36,552 nucleotides of DNA from Thermoleophilia bacterium (GTDB taxonomy: Bacteria > Actinomycetota > Thermoleophilia > Gaiellales > JAICJC01): assembly GCA_025928435.1 (NCBI GenBank), contig JAICJM010000013.1:1-36552 (forward strand). The letters are read 5' to 3'. The translations under genes and the position numbers were made by a program. Below the pieces are notes generated by a model, which saw only the letters and a list, made by a program, of their open reading frames with translations, searched no databases and had not been told where the DNA came from. Shown here in pieces: positions 14,728-23,205 of the stretch (position 1 is its first letter; each line of letters begins with the position of its first letter).

Positions 14728-14751
14728 GCCAACGCCGCTCGGGACTTCGCC

Positions 14752-14765
14752 CCGATGCGCATCGG
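14752..14765. promoter_or_regulatory. Perfect 14-bp palindrome, candidate operator
   Basis: CCGATGCGCATCGG is its own reverse complement and directly abuts the TAGGAT -10 box of the DAHP synthase gene, inside the -35/-10 spacer. That is a classic repressor position. The regulator is unknown, and no regulator gene is in the window. The site also lies 25 bp upstream of the trpS -10 box. Confidence 0.5.
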
Positions 14766-14771
14766 TAGGAT
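14766..14771 (+). promoter_or_regulatory. -10 box TAGGAT of the DAHP synthase operon
   Basis: TAGGAT ends 10 nt before the ATG at 14782 and immediately follows the palindrome at 14752-14765. It probably drives the aromatic gene run, at least through aroA. Confidence 0.5.
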
Positions 14772-14781
14772 GCTTGCCGAG

Positions 14782-16164
14782 ATGGCAGCCCCACCCGAAA
14801 CCTGGTCACCGTCGTCCTGGCGGGCGATCCCGGCCGAGCAGCAGCCGGAGTGGCCGGACGACGAGCACGCGCGCGAGGTGCGCGAACGGCTCGTGGGGAT
14901 GCCGCCGCTCGTGTTCGCCGGCGAGGCCCGCAACCTGCAGGCGGCGCTGGCCGAGGTGGCCGCCGGCCGCGGCTTCCTGCTCCAGGCGGGCGACTGCGCG
15001 GAGTCGTTCGGCGACTTCTCCGCGGTCACGATCCGCGAGAAGCTGAAGATCATGCTCCAGATGGCGGCGGTGCTGACCTACGGCGCCATGCTGCCGGTGG
15101 TGAAGGTGGGCCGGATCGCGGGCCAGTTCGTGAAGCCGCGCTCCTCGCCGTTCGAGCTCGTCGACAGCGCCGAGATCCCGAGCTTCCGCGGCCACATGGT
15201 GCACGGCGACGCGCCCACCCTGGCCGCCCGTACGCCCGACCCGGAGCGGATGCTGCAGGGCTACCACCAGTCTGCGGCGACGCTCAACCTGCTGCGCGCG
15301 TTCACGAAGGGCGGGTTCGCCGACCTGACGAAGGTGCACCTCTGGAACCAGGAGTTCGTCGCCAGCTCGCCCGAGGGGCGGCGGTACGAGCGCATCGCGT
15401 CGGAGATCGAGCGCGCGCTGGCGTTCATGGCCGCATGCGGGATCGACCTCACGCGCGAGCGGCGCCTGCACGAGGTCGACGTCTGGACGAGCCACGAGGG
15501 CCTCCTGCTCGACTACGAGGAGGCGCTCACCCGGCGCGACTCGCTCACCGGCCGCTGGTACGACTGCTCCGCGCACATGCTCTGGATCGGGGAGCGCACC
15601 CGCGCCGCCGACGGCGCCCACGCCGAGTTCTTCGCCGGCGTCGGCAACCCGCTCGGCATCAAGGTCGGACCGACGGCGACGCCCGCCGAGGTGCTCGACC
15701 TGTGCGCCCGGGTCGATCCCGACCGCACCCCCGGCCGGCTGACGCTGATCTGCCGCATGGGCGCCGACCGGGCCGCCGAGGCGCTGCCGCCGATCATCCG
15801 CGCGGTGACCGACGCCGCCCACCCGGTCGTGTGGGCCTGTGACCCGATGCACGCGAACGTCTTCCGCACACCCGACGGGGTGAAGACGCGCCGGTTCGAG
15901 GACATCATGGCCGAGATCCGTGGCTTCTTCGCGGCCTGCCGCGAGTGCGAGGTGTGGCCGGGCGGGATCCACCTCGAGTTCACCGGCGAGGACGTGACGG
16001 AGTGCCTCGGCGGGGCCGAGGCGGTGCTCGAAGACCACCTGAGCGTCCGCTACCACACCCTGTGCGACCCGCGCCTGAACGCGCGCCAGTCGCTCGACCT
16101 GGCCTTCCGGCTGGCCGAGCTCATGCGCGGCGAGGAGCGGCCCGCCCCGGGAGGCGTGACCTGA
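14782..16164 (+). CDS. aroG: 3-deoxy-7-phosphoheptulonate synthase, class II
   Basis: First shikimate-pathway enzyme: condenses PEP with erythrose 4-phosphate to DAHP. The 460-aa protein belongs to the type II (plant/actinobacterial) family, not the AroFGH type. Seen: LLQAGDCAESF with the metal-ligand Cys (C72), the KVGRIAGQFVKPRS segment, WTSHEGLLLDYE, KVGPTATP, CDPMHAN with a metal His, and HLEFTGEDVTECLGG. ATG 14782 follows the TAGGAT box; the upstream in-frame extension would run into the trpS promoter. Its TGA overlaps tyrA's ATG. Allosteric control by aromatic amino acids is usual in the family but cannot be read directly. The symbol aroG is used as for the M. tuberculosis homologue. 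Confidence 0.96.
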   Translation: MAAPPETWSPSSWRAIPAEQQPEWPDDEHAREVRERLVGMPPLVFAGEARNLQAALAEVAAGRGFLLQAGDCAESFGDFSAVTIREKLKIMLQMAAVLTYGAMLPVVKVGRIAGQFVKPRSSPFELVDSAEIPSFRGHMVHGDAPTLAARTPDPERMLQGYHQSAATLNLLRAFTKGGFADLTKVHLWNQEFVASSPEGRRYERIASEIERALAFMAACGIDLTRERRLHEVDVWTSHEGLLLDYEEALTRRDSLTGRWYDCSAHMLWIGERTRAADGAHAEFFAGVGNPLGIKVGPTATPAEVLDLCARVDPDRTPGRLTLICRMGADRAAEALPPIIRAVTDAAHPVVWACDPMHANVFRTPDGVKTRRFEDIMAEIRGFFAACRECEVWPGGIHLEFTGEDVTECLGGAEAVLEDHLSVRYHTLCDPRLNARQSLDLAFRLAELMRGEERPAPGGVT

Positions 16165-17255
16165 TGCGGGTCGCCGTCGTGGGCCTCGGCCTGATCGGCG
16201 GCTCGGTCGGCCTCGCCGCCGCGGGGCGCGGAGACGAGGTGGTGGCGTTCGATCCCGACCCGGACGCCGCGGCGGCCGGGCTCGAGACGGGCGCCGCCGC
16301 CGCCGTCGCCGAGTCGCTCGAGGGCGCCGTGGCCGACGCGGACATCGCCGTCGTGTGCGGACCGGTGGCCCGCCTGCCGGAGCTCGTCGCCCGCACGCTC
16401 GAGGCGACCGGCCCGGGCTGCGCCGTCTCGGACGTCGGGTCGACCAAGGCCCGGCTGATGGCCGATGCGGGCCGCAGAAGCCGCTTCGTCGGCGGCCATC
16501 CGGTCTGTGGCTCGGAGGCGCGCGGAGTCCGTAACGCCCGCGCCGACATGTTCGCCGGCGCGACCTGGTTCCTCACCCCGGTCGCCGAGACCGACCCGGA
16601 GTGCCACCGGCGCCTGCACGCGTTCGTCGCCGGCCTGGGAGCGCGCCCCGTCGCGATCGACCCGGACGCCCACGACCGCCTGGTCGCCCTGACGAGCCAC
16701 CTGCCGCACGCCATCGCGAACGTGCTCATGAACCAGGCCGGCTCGGGCCGCGTCGACGGCCACGACCCGCTGGCGGCCGTCGGTGGCTCGTTCCGCGACA
16801 TGACCCGGGTCGCCGGCGCGAACGCGCGCATCTGGGTCGACATCTTCCTCGACAACCGCGACGCGCTGTTGGACGGGCTGCGCGAGCACAGCCGCCGTAT
16901 CGACGAGCTGACGCGCGCGCTCGAGCGCGAGGACGCCGGCTTCGTCGCCCGCTGGGTGGCCGAGGCGTCCGGCAACCGGCGCCGATTGCTGCAGGCGGCC
17001 TACCCGGCGGTGCCCGAGGAGCTCTACCGCGTCCGCGTCCACGTGCCCGACCGCCCCGGCGTGCTCTCCGGGATCACGCAGGCGCTCGGCGCGGAGGGGA
17101 TCAACATCGAGGACTTCGAGCTGCACCACATGTCCGCGGACGTCGGCGGGACCGTTGTCGTGCTCGTCGCCGGCGCGGCCCAGGCCGAGCGCGCGGTGGA
17201 GCTGCTCGACGCGCAGGGCTACGGCGCGGTCGCGACGGCGGCGGTCGAGCCGTGA
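16164..17255 (+). CDS. tyrA: Prephenate dehydrogenase with C-terminal ACT domain
   Basis: Oxidative decarboxylation of prephenate (or arogenate) on the way to tyrosine. 363 aa. The N-terminal NAD(P) site is VGLGLIGGS (GxGxxG at 7-12), followed by the catalytic-region motifs VSDVGSTKARLM, GGHPVCGSE and TSHLPHAIANVL. A complete ACT domain occupies about residues 288-360 (YRVRVHVPDRPGVLSGI, INIEDFELHH), the usual site for feedback by an amino acid, probably tyrosine. ATG 16164 has GGGAGG 9 nt upstream and overlaps the DAHP synthase stop. Prephenate versus arogenate preference is not decidable by eye. Confidence 0.94.
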   Translation: MRVAVVGLGLIGGSVGLAAAGRGDEVVAFDPDPDAAAAGLETGAAAAVAESLEGAVADADIAVVCGPVARLPELVARTLEATGPGCAVSDVGSTKARLMADAGRRSRFVGGHPVCGSEARGVRNARADMFAGATWFLTPVAETDPECHRRLHAFVAGLGARPVAIDPDAHDRLVALTSHLPHAIANVLMNQAGSGRVDGHDPLAAVGGSFRDMTRVAGANARIWVDIFLDNRDALLDGLREHSRRIDELTRALEREDAGFVARWVAEASGNRRRLLQAAYPAVPEELYRVRVHVPDRPGVLSGITQALGAEGINIEDFELHHMSADVGGTVVVLVAGAAQAERAVELLDAQGYGAVATAAVEP

Positions 17256-18550
17256 GCGCCGCGGCGGCACGCTTCTCGCCCGCGGGCGCGATCTCGGGCG
17301 AGCTCTCCGTCCCCGGGGACAAGTCGATCAGCCACCGGGCGGTGATGGTGGCGTCGCTCTGCGACGGGCCGGTCGAGGTGGTCGGGTTCGGGGCGTCGGC
17401 CGACACCCTGGCCACGGTCACGACGATGCGGTCCCTCGGAGTCAAGATCGAGCGGCCCGAGGACGACGTCCTGCACGTCCAGGGCGTCGGCCTGCGCGGC
17501 CTGCAGGAGCCGGAGGGACGGATCGACGTCGAGAACGCGGGCACGCTGATGCGCCTCCTGCCGGGCATCCTGGCCGGCCAGATGGGCGAGTTCGTGCTCG
17601 ACGGCGACGAGAGCATCCGCCGCCGGCCGATGGGCCGGATCGCCGGCCCGCTGGCCGAGATGGGCGTCGCCCTCGAGACCACCGACGGCTGCCCGCCCGT
17701 CCGCATGCACGTCGACGGACAGGTCGCGCCGGTCACCTACCGGCTCCCGGTCGCGTCGGCCCAGGTGAAGTCGTGCGTGCTCTTCGCCGGCCTGTTCGCC
17801 GAGCGGGGGATGACCGTCGTCGAGGAGCCCGTGCCGACGCGCGACCACACGGAGCGCATGCTGCGCGAGGCGGGCGTGCCGGTCGACCGCCGTCCCGGCC
17901 GGGTCGCGGTCTCGCCGGTGACGCGCCTGGAGCTCGACCAGGTGCGGGTGCCGGGCGACTTCTCCTCGGCGGCGCCGTTCATCGTCGCGGCCACGGTCGT
18001 GCACGGCTCCGGGCTCACGCTGCGCGGCGTCGGCATCAACCCGACGCGCACCGGCCTGCTCACCGTGATGGAGCGGATGGGCGCGCGGGTGGGGCTCTTC
18101 AACCGCCGCCTCGCGGGCGCCGAGCCGGTGGCCGACGTCGAGGTGCGCCCGGCCGAGCTGGTCGCGACCGAGATCGAGCCCGAGCTGGTGCCGTCGCTGA
18201 TCGACGAGCTGCCGCTGGTGGCGCTCCTGGCCTGCTTCGCCCGCGGCGAGACCACGATCCGCGGCGCCGGCGAGCTGCGGGTGAAGGAGTCGGACCGGAT
18301 CGAGACGGTCGTGGAGGCCCTGAACGCGGTCGGCGGCCACGTCGAGGGGCTCCGGGACGGCTTCCGCATCCGCGGCGTGCCGGCGCGGCTGCGGGGCGGG
18401 AGCGTCGACGCCGCCGGCGACCACCGGGTGGCCATGCTCGGCGCCGTCGCCGGCGTCTGCTCGCAGCACGGCGTGGACGTGCGCGGCTCGGACGCGCTCG
18501 GCGTGAGCTTCCCCGACTTCCCCGAGCGGCTGGCGGGCGTGACCGGGTGA
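17252..18550 (+). CDS. aroA: 3-phosphoshikimate 1-carboxyvinyltransferase (EPSP synthase)
   Basis: Transfers enolpyruvyl from PEP to shikimate 3-phosphate. 432 aa, normal. Seen: VPGDKSISHRAVM at residues 20-32 with the catalytic Lys, NAGTLMRLLPG (from N95), the SAQVKSCVLFAGL substrate loop, PGDFSSAAPFIVAA, and ELRVKESDRIE near the C-terminus. In the PEP-site loop the residue that is Pro in E. coli (NAGTAMRP) is Leu here (L102). GTG 17252 overlaps the tyrA stop as GTGA. Seven nt separate its stop from cmk, so the aromatic genes and cmk are probably co-transcribed; aroA-cmk adjacency is common in bacteria. Confidence 0.96.
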   Translation: MSAAAARFSPAGAISGELSVPGDKSISHRAVMVASLCDGPVEVVGFGASADTLATVTTMRSLGVKIERPEDDVLHVQGVGLRGLQEPEGRIDVENAGTLMRLLPGILAGQMGEFVLDGDESIRRRPMGRIAGPLAEMGVALETTDGCPPVRMHVDGQVAPVTYRLPVASAQVKSCVLFAGLFAERGMTVVEEPVPTRDHTERMLREAGVPVDRRPGRVAVSPVTRLELDQVRVPGDFSSAAPFIVAATVVHGSGLTLRGVGINPTRTGLLTVMERMGARVGLFNRRLAGAEPVADVEVRPAELVATEIEPELVPSLIDELPLVALLACFARGETTIRGAGELRVKESDRIETVVEALNAVGGHVEGLRDGFRIRGVPARLRGGSVDAAGDHRVAMLGAVAGVCSQHGVDVRGSDALGVSFPDFPERLAGVTG

Positions 18551-18557
18551 GGCTGCG

Positions 18558-19133
18558 GTGGTGATCACGATCGACGGCCCTGCCGGCGCGGGCAAGAGCA
18601 CCGTCGCCCGGGCGGTGGCGGAGCGGCTCGGCTACACCTACGTGGACACCGGGCTCATGTACCGCGAGCTGACCGCGGTCGCGATGGAGCGCGGCGTCGA
18701 TCCCGAGGACGGCGACGCGCTGGCGACCCTCGTCGGCCAAGCGCCGTCACGGCCGGTCGACCTGCGCGGCGAGGCGGTGTCCGCGCGCGTGAGCGCGGTC
18801 TCCCGCCATCACCGGGTGCGGACGCGCATGCGCGAGCGCCAGCGCGCCCTGGCGCGGGACGCGGTGCTCGAGGGGCGGGACACGGGAAGCAGGGTATGCC
18901 CCGACGCCGACGTGAAGATCTACCTCACCGCCTCGCTCGAGGCCCGGGCCGCCCGCCGGGCCGTCGACCTCGGCCTCGCCGCCGACGAGGTCGGGCGCAC
19001 CATCGCCGCCCGCGACCGCGGCGACGCCGAGCAGCTCGCGCCGGCGCCCGACGCGCACGTGATCGACACGTCGCGGCTGACCGTCGCGGAGGCGGTCGAC
19101 GCGGTCGTCCGGCTGGTGGAGTCCGTGCCGTGA
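18558..19133 (+). CDS. cmk: Cytidylate kinase
   Basis: Phosphorylates CMP/dCMP to the diphosphates. 191 aa, a little shorter than the common 215-230, with the NMP-binding insert on the short side. Seen: P-loop GPAGAGKST (residues 7-15), YTYVDTGLMYRELT, the SRHHRVRTRMRERQRALA helix, EGRDTGSRVCPDADVKIYLTA, and the VIDTSRLT end. GTG 18558 or the adjacent GTG 18561 can start it. The stop overlaps the GTG of plsC. The cmk-plsC-der order is conserved among many bacteria. Confidence 0.94.
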   Translation: MVITIDGPAGAGKSTVARAVAERLGYTYVDTGLMYRELTAVAMERGVDPEDGDALATLVGQAPSRPVDLRGEAVSARVSAVSRHHRVRTRMRERQRALARDAVLEGRDTGSRVCPDADVKIYLTASLEARAARRAVDLGLAADEVGRTIAARDRGDAEQLAPAPDAHVIDTSRLTVAEAVDAVVRLVESVP

Positions 19134-19741
19134 CCGCGGCGGAGATGGCGGGCTACGACCGGGCCTGGGTGTGGCTGCGGCTCTTCCTGGGCGCGCTCGT
19201 GCGGGTGTTCCTGCGGCCGACGGTGCACGGCCGCGAGCACGTGCCGAGATCGGGCGCCTTCATGTTCGTGTCGAACCACGAGTCGTGGTGGGACATCCCG
19301 GCCCTCGGCCAGGTGCAGCCCCGCACCATCCGCTACATGGCCAAGAGCGAGCTCTTCCGCATCCCCGTCTTCGGGCGCATCATCGCCTGGGGCGGCGGCT
19401 TCCCCGTCCGCCGCGGCGAGCCCGACCGGGATTCCCTCCGGATCGTGCACGACACGATAGAGGCCGGCGGCGTGGTCGGGATCTTCATCCAGGGCACACG
19501 CCAGTCCGAGCTCGAGGGGGCGAAGGCCGGTGCCGGCCGCTGCGCCGTCGTCGAGGACGCGCCCGTGATCCCGGTCGCGGTCTGCGGCACGGGCACGTGG
19601 CGGCCCGGGCGCCGCGTCCACATCGCCTTCGGCCTGCCGCGGACGTACGAGCGCGGCGACCGCCGGCCGGCGCAGGCCTACCGGGAGACGGCGGACGAGC
19701 TGATGGCCGAGATCCGCGCCCTGTACGAGCAGTCGCGATGA
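19130..19741 (+). CDS. plsC: 1-acyl-sn-glycerol-3-phosphate acyltransferase (PlsC family)
   Basis: Acylates lysophosphatidic acid to phosphatidic acid at the membrane, feeding CdsA. 203 aa. Seen: a hydrophobic N-terminus (VWLRLFLGALVRVFL), the catalytic HX4D motif NHESWWD (H50, D55), GGFPVRRGEPD, and block III, which reads FIQGTRQ (Q121) instead of the usual FPEGTRS. GTG 19130 overlaps the cmk stop, and the stop overlaps the ATG of der. The Glu-to-Gln change in block III is unusual for the family and could alter substrate choice, but the HX4D catalytic pair is intact. Confidence 0.9.
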   Translation: MTAAEMAGYDRAWVWLRLFLGALVRVFLRPTVHGREHVPRSGAFMFVSNHESWWDIPALGQVQPRTIRYMAKSELFRIPVFGRIIAWGGGFPVRRGEPDRDSLRIVHDTIEAGGVVGIFIQGTRQSELEGAKAGAGRCAVVEDAPVIPVAVCGTGTWRPGRRVHIAFGLPRTYERGDRRPAQAYRETADELMAEIRALYEQSR

Positions 19742-21063
19742 GCGAGGACGGACAGCGGGTCGGCGTCGTGGCTGTGGTCGGCTTCCCGAACGCGGGCAAG
19801 TCGACGCTCGTGAACCGGCTGACGTCCTCACGCCACGCGGTGGTCGACGAGCAGCCCGGGGTCACCCGCGACCGCAACGAGGTGCTGTGCGAGTGGCGGG
19901 GGCGGACGTTCGTCCTCATCGACACCGGCGGCGTCGACGCCGGCGACGAGTCGCCGATGCAGGCGGAGGTGGCCGCGCAGGCCCGGCTGGCGGTCGAGGA
20001 GGCAGACGTGGTCGCGGCGGTCATCGACGCCCGCGCCGGCCTGGTCGCGGGCGACGAGGAGATCGCCCAGATCCTGCGCCGCTCGCACCTGCCCGTCGTG
20101 CTGGTCGCCAACAAGATCGACGACGCCGCCCACGAGCCGCTGGCGCTCGAGCTGCACCGGCTCGGCCTCGGCGACCCCGTCCCCGTCTCCGCCCTGCACG
20201 GCCGCGGCACGGGCGACCTGCTGGACGCGATCGTCGACCGGCTGGACGCGGTCGAGGGCGGCGGGCGGCCGGCGGACGACGGCGCCGACGAGATCGCCGT
20301 CGCCATCCTGGGTCGACCCAACGTCGGCAAGTCGTCGCTCCTGAACGCGATCCTGGGCCGTCCGCGGGTGATCGTCTCCGACCGGCCGGGCACCACCCGC
20401 GACGCGATCGACACACCCTTCGTGCGCGGCGACCGCCGCTTCCGGCTGATTGACACCGCCGGCCTGCGCCGCAAGCGCCGCCACCGCCAGGGGGTCGAGT
20501 ACTACAGCGAGGTGCGCGCGCTGGCCGCGGCCGACCGGGCCGATGTCGCGCTCGTCCTGATCGACTCGTCCGAGGGGCTCGTCGAGGGCGACCTCTCGGT
20601 CGCCGACGTCGCCCGCAAGGCGGGCTGCGCGACCATCGTCGTGCTCTCGAAGTGGGACATCGCAACGACCACCGTCGAGGACGTGGTCGAGCGCCTGGGC
20701 GGCAAGCTGCGCCAGCGGCCGTCGATCGTCACCTCGTCCGCCGTCACGGGGCGCAACGTCGATCGGCTGCTCGATGCGGTCGAGGAGGTGTTCGACCGCT
20801 ACACGTCCCGGGTCTCGACGGGCGAGCTCAACCGCGCGATGGCCGAGATCGGCGCCATGCGGGAGGCGCCGCGGCAGGGGCGCCGCCGACTGAACATGCT
20901 GTACGCGACCCAGTACCGCACCCGCCCGCCGCGGTTCCGGATCGTCACGAACGACCGCCGGCTGGTGAACCGCGACTACGGGTTCTTCGTCGAGAACCAG
21001 CTCCGGCGCCGGCTGGGGCTCGAGGGGGTGCCGGTCGTGGTCGACTTCACGACCCGGTCGTGA
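19738..21063 (+). CDS. der: Ribosome-associated GTPase Der (EngA)
   Basis: Tandem GTPase needed for 50S subunit assembly. 441 aa. First G domain: GFPNAGKST (residues 15-23), DTGG, NKID. Second G domain: GRPNVGKSS (from residue 192), DTAGLRRK, SKWD. A C-terminal KH-like domain follows (MLYATQYRTRPPRFRIVTND...RRRLGLEGVPV). The start MSEDGQRVGVVAVVG is fixed by overlap of ATG 19738 with the plsC stop (ATGA). Its TGA overlaps the GTG of priA. Confidence 0.97.
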   Translation: MSEDGQRVGVVAVVGFPNAGKSTLVNRLTSSRHAVVDEQPGVTRDRNEVLCEWRGRTFVLIDTGGVDAGDESPMQAEVAAQARLAVEEADVVAAVIDARAGLVAGDEEIAQILRRSHLPVVLVANKIDDAAHEPLALELHRLGLGDPVPVSALHGRGTGDLLDAIVDRLDAVEGGGRPADDGADEIAVAILGRPNVGKSSLLNAILGRPRVIVSDRPGTTRDAIDTPFVRGDRRFRLIDTAGLRRKRRHRQGVEYYSEVRALAAADRADVALVLIDSSEGLVEGDLSVADVARKAGCATIVVLSKWDIATTTVEDVVERLGGKLRQRPSIVTSSAVTGRNVDRLLDAVEEVFDRYTSRVSTGELNRAMAEIGAMREAPRQGRRRLNMLYATQYRTRPPRFRIVTNDRRLVNRDYGFFVENQLRRRLGLEGVPVVVDFTTRS

Positions 21064-23147
21064 TCGCGCGGGTGCACCCGCTCGTCACCGCGCGGGCGGT
21101 CGACCAGGGGTTCGACTACGTCGCCGCGGACGGCGTCGCGCGGGGGGCGCTGGTCGAGGTCGAGCTGGGCTCCCGGACGGTGCGGGGCGTCGTCACCGAG
21201 GTCGAGGACGGCGACGGCGAGGGCCTGAAGCCGGTCATCGCGGTGGTCGGGTCGGTGCCCGGGCCGCTGCTCGAGCTGGCCGAGTGGATCGCCGCCTCCT
21301 ACGCCTCGACGCTCTCGCGGGCGCTCGGGCTCGTCCTGCCGCCGCCGGCCGGCGTGCGGGTGCCCGAGCCGTGGGTGCGGCTGGTGACGATGGAGGGCGC
21401 GACCCGGCGCCAGTCCGAGGTGCTCGCCCACGTGGGCCTCGCGCCACTGCCGCTGTCCGACCTGGTCGAGGCCGCGGGGACGACCCGCGAGACGGTGCGG
21501 CGGATGGCCGGCCGGGGGCTGGTGGCACTCGATCCGGCGCCGCAGGCGGCCGTCGACGACGTGCGGGTCACGCTCACCGGCGAGCAGGAGGCGGCGGTGG
21601 CCGCGTGCGTCGAGGCGCTGGTCACCGGCGGTGGCGACGTGCTCGTCCACGGCGTCACCGGATCGGGCAAGACCGAGGTGTACCTGCGCGTGATCGACGC
21701 GGCGCTCGCCCGCGGCCGCGGCGCGATCGTGCTCGTGCCGGAGATCGCGCTCACGCCCCAGACGGCCGCGCGGTTCACGGCCCGCTTCGGACCGACCGTC
21801 GCGGTGCTCCACAGCGGCATCACGCCGGCCCGGCGCGGCGCCGAGCACGCCCGGATCGCCGCCGGCGAGGCGCGCGTGGTGGTCGGCGCCCGCTCCGCGA
21901 TCTTCGCCGCCGTCCCCGACCTGGGCGTGATCGCGGTCGACGAGGAGCACGACGCCTCGTACAAGCACGAGGCCGACCCGCGCTACGACGCCCGCCGCGT
22001 GGCGGCGAAGCGGGGCAGGCTGGAGGGGGCGGTCGTGATCTACGGCACGGCGACGCCGCGGCCGGAGTCGTGGGCCGGGATCCCCCGCCGCGTCAGCCTC
22101 CCGAGTCGGGTGGGCGGCCCGCTCCCCGCGGTCCAGATCGTGGACCTGCGCGCCGACGGCGGCTACCCGCTGACACGACCGCTGATCGACGCCCTGGCGG
22201 CGATCGACGACCGCGGCGGGCGGGCGATCCTGCTCCAGAACCGGCGCGGCGCCGCCTCCGCGATCCACTGCCGCACCTGCGGGCGCACCTGGCGCTGCCC
22301 CCGTTGCGACGTCTCGCTCGTCCTGCACGGCCGCCGGCTCGTCTGCCACCATTGCGGGCTCGCCCAGCCGCTGCCGCGTGCCTGTGCGAACTGCGGCTCG
22401 GTCGACCTGGCCCACATCGGGGCCGGCACGGCCCGGGTGGAGGACGACCTGCGCGGCCGGTATCCGCGGCTCGAGGTCATGCGCCTGGACGCCGACATCG
22501 CCGCCCGCACGGGCGAGCCCGAGGCGACGCTGCGCGCCTTCCGGCGCGCGAACGCGGCGGTGCTCGTCGGCACCCAGCTGGTCGCGAAGGGCCATGACAT
22601 GCCGGGCGTCTCGGTGGCGGCCGTGCTCGACGCCGACCTCGCCCTCGCGATCCCCGACTTCCGCGCGGAGGAGCGCACGTTCGGGCTCCTCACCCAGCTG
22701 GCCGGGCGGCCGGGCCGGCCCGGCGACCCCCGCGGGCGGGTGCTGATCCAGACGTGGAGCCCGGAGCTGCGCCCGGTGGTGCTGGCGGCGCGGCACGCCG
22801 TGGGGGAGTTCCTGGAGGGCGAGCTCGAGCGCCGCCGCCACCTCGGCTACCCGCCGTTCCGGCGGCTGGTGCGGGTGCTGGCGACCGCCGACTCCGCGCC
22901 GGTGGCGCACGACGTCGCCGCGACGATCGCGTCCGCCGCGACGCCCGTCCTGGAGGGCGACATCGTGCTCGGCCCGGCGCCGCTCGGGCGCCTGCGCGAC
23001 CGCAGCCGCAGCCACGTCCTCATCAAGACGGCCGCCGCCGGCCGGGCCGCCGCGGTCCTGCGCGGCCTGCTGCGCGACCTGGCCGCCGACCTGCGCCGCG
23101 CCCACGCCACCGCCGTGGTCGACGTCGACCCGCAGTCGTTCGGCTAG
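21060..23147 (+). CDS. priA: Primosomal protein N' (PriA) helicase-like
   Basis: Replication-restart helicase family. 695 aa. Order: N-terminal 3'-DNA-end-binding domain (1-100), winged-helix-like segment, helicase domain with Walker A GVTGSGKTEVYL (from G198) and DEEH (294-297). Then come two zinc sites with eight Cys (C404, 407, 413, 416, 429, 432, 442, 445), GTQLVAKGHDMPGV, the motif VI region QLAGRPGRPG, and the C-terminal domain. Several actinobacterial PriA proteins lack helicase motifs, whereas this one keeps Walker A, Walker B and the zinc sites, so it is probably an active helicase. GTG 21060 overlaps der. It ends the coupled run that begins at 14782. Confidence 0.96.
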   Translation: MIARVHPLVTARAVDQGFDYVAADGVARGALVEVELGSRTVRGVVTEVEDGDGEGLKPVIAVVGSVPGPLLELAEWIAASYASTLSRALGLVLPPPAGVRVPEPWVRLVTMEGATRRQSEVLAHVGLAPLPLSDLVEAAGTTRETVRRMAGRGLVALDPAPQAAVDDVRVTLTGEQEAAVAACVEALVTGGGDVLVHGVTGSGKTEVYLRVIDAALARGRGAIVLVPEIALTPQTAARFTARFGPTVAVLHSGITPARRGAEHARIAAGEARVVVGARSAIFAAVPDLGVIAVDEEHDASYKHEADPRYDARRVAAKRGRLEGAVVIYGTATPRPESWAGIPRRVSLPSRVGGPLPAVQIVDLRADGGYPLTRPLIDALAAIDDRGGRAILLQNRRGAASAIHCRTCGRTWRCPRCDVSLVLHGRRLVCHHCGLAQPLPRACANCGSVDLAHIGAGTARVEDDLRGRYPRLEVMRLDADIAARTGEPEATLRAFRRANAAVLVGTQLVAKGHDMPGVSVAAVLDADLALAIPDFRAEERTFGLLTQLAGRPGRPGDPRGRVLIQTWSPELRPVVLAARHAVGEFLEGELERRRHLGYPPFRRLVRVLATADSAPVAHDVAATIASAATPVLEGDIVLGPAPLGRLRDRSRSHVLIKTAAAGRAAAVLRGLLRDLAADLRRAHATAVVDVDPQSFG

Positions 23148-23157
23148 GGGCGAGGGT

Positions 23158-23191
23158 GGGGATAGTCCCCGCGACCGCGGGGACTGTCCCC
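23158..23191. repeat. Palindromic repeat GGGGATAGTCCCC / GGGGACTGTCCCC (copy 2)
   Basis: Arm GGGGATAGTCCCC (23158-23170) faces GGGGACTGTCCCC (23179-23191) across GCGACCGC, whose GCG/CGC ends extend the stem. One base differs from perfect pairing. It starts 10 nt after the priA stop. Confidence 0.85.
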
Positions 23192-23205
23192 GTTTGTCCG
23201 GTGGT

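Noticed and set aside
14659..15053. Longer N-termini for DAHP synthase (from 14659) or TrpRS (from 15053)
   Set aside because: Each would read into the other gene and across both -10 boxes; starts at 14782 and 14711 give standard proteins.
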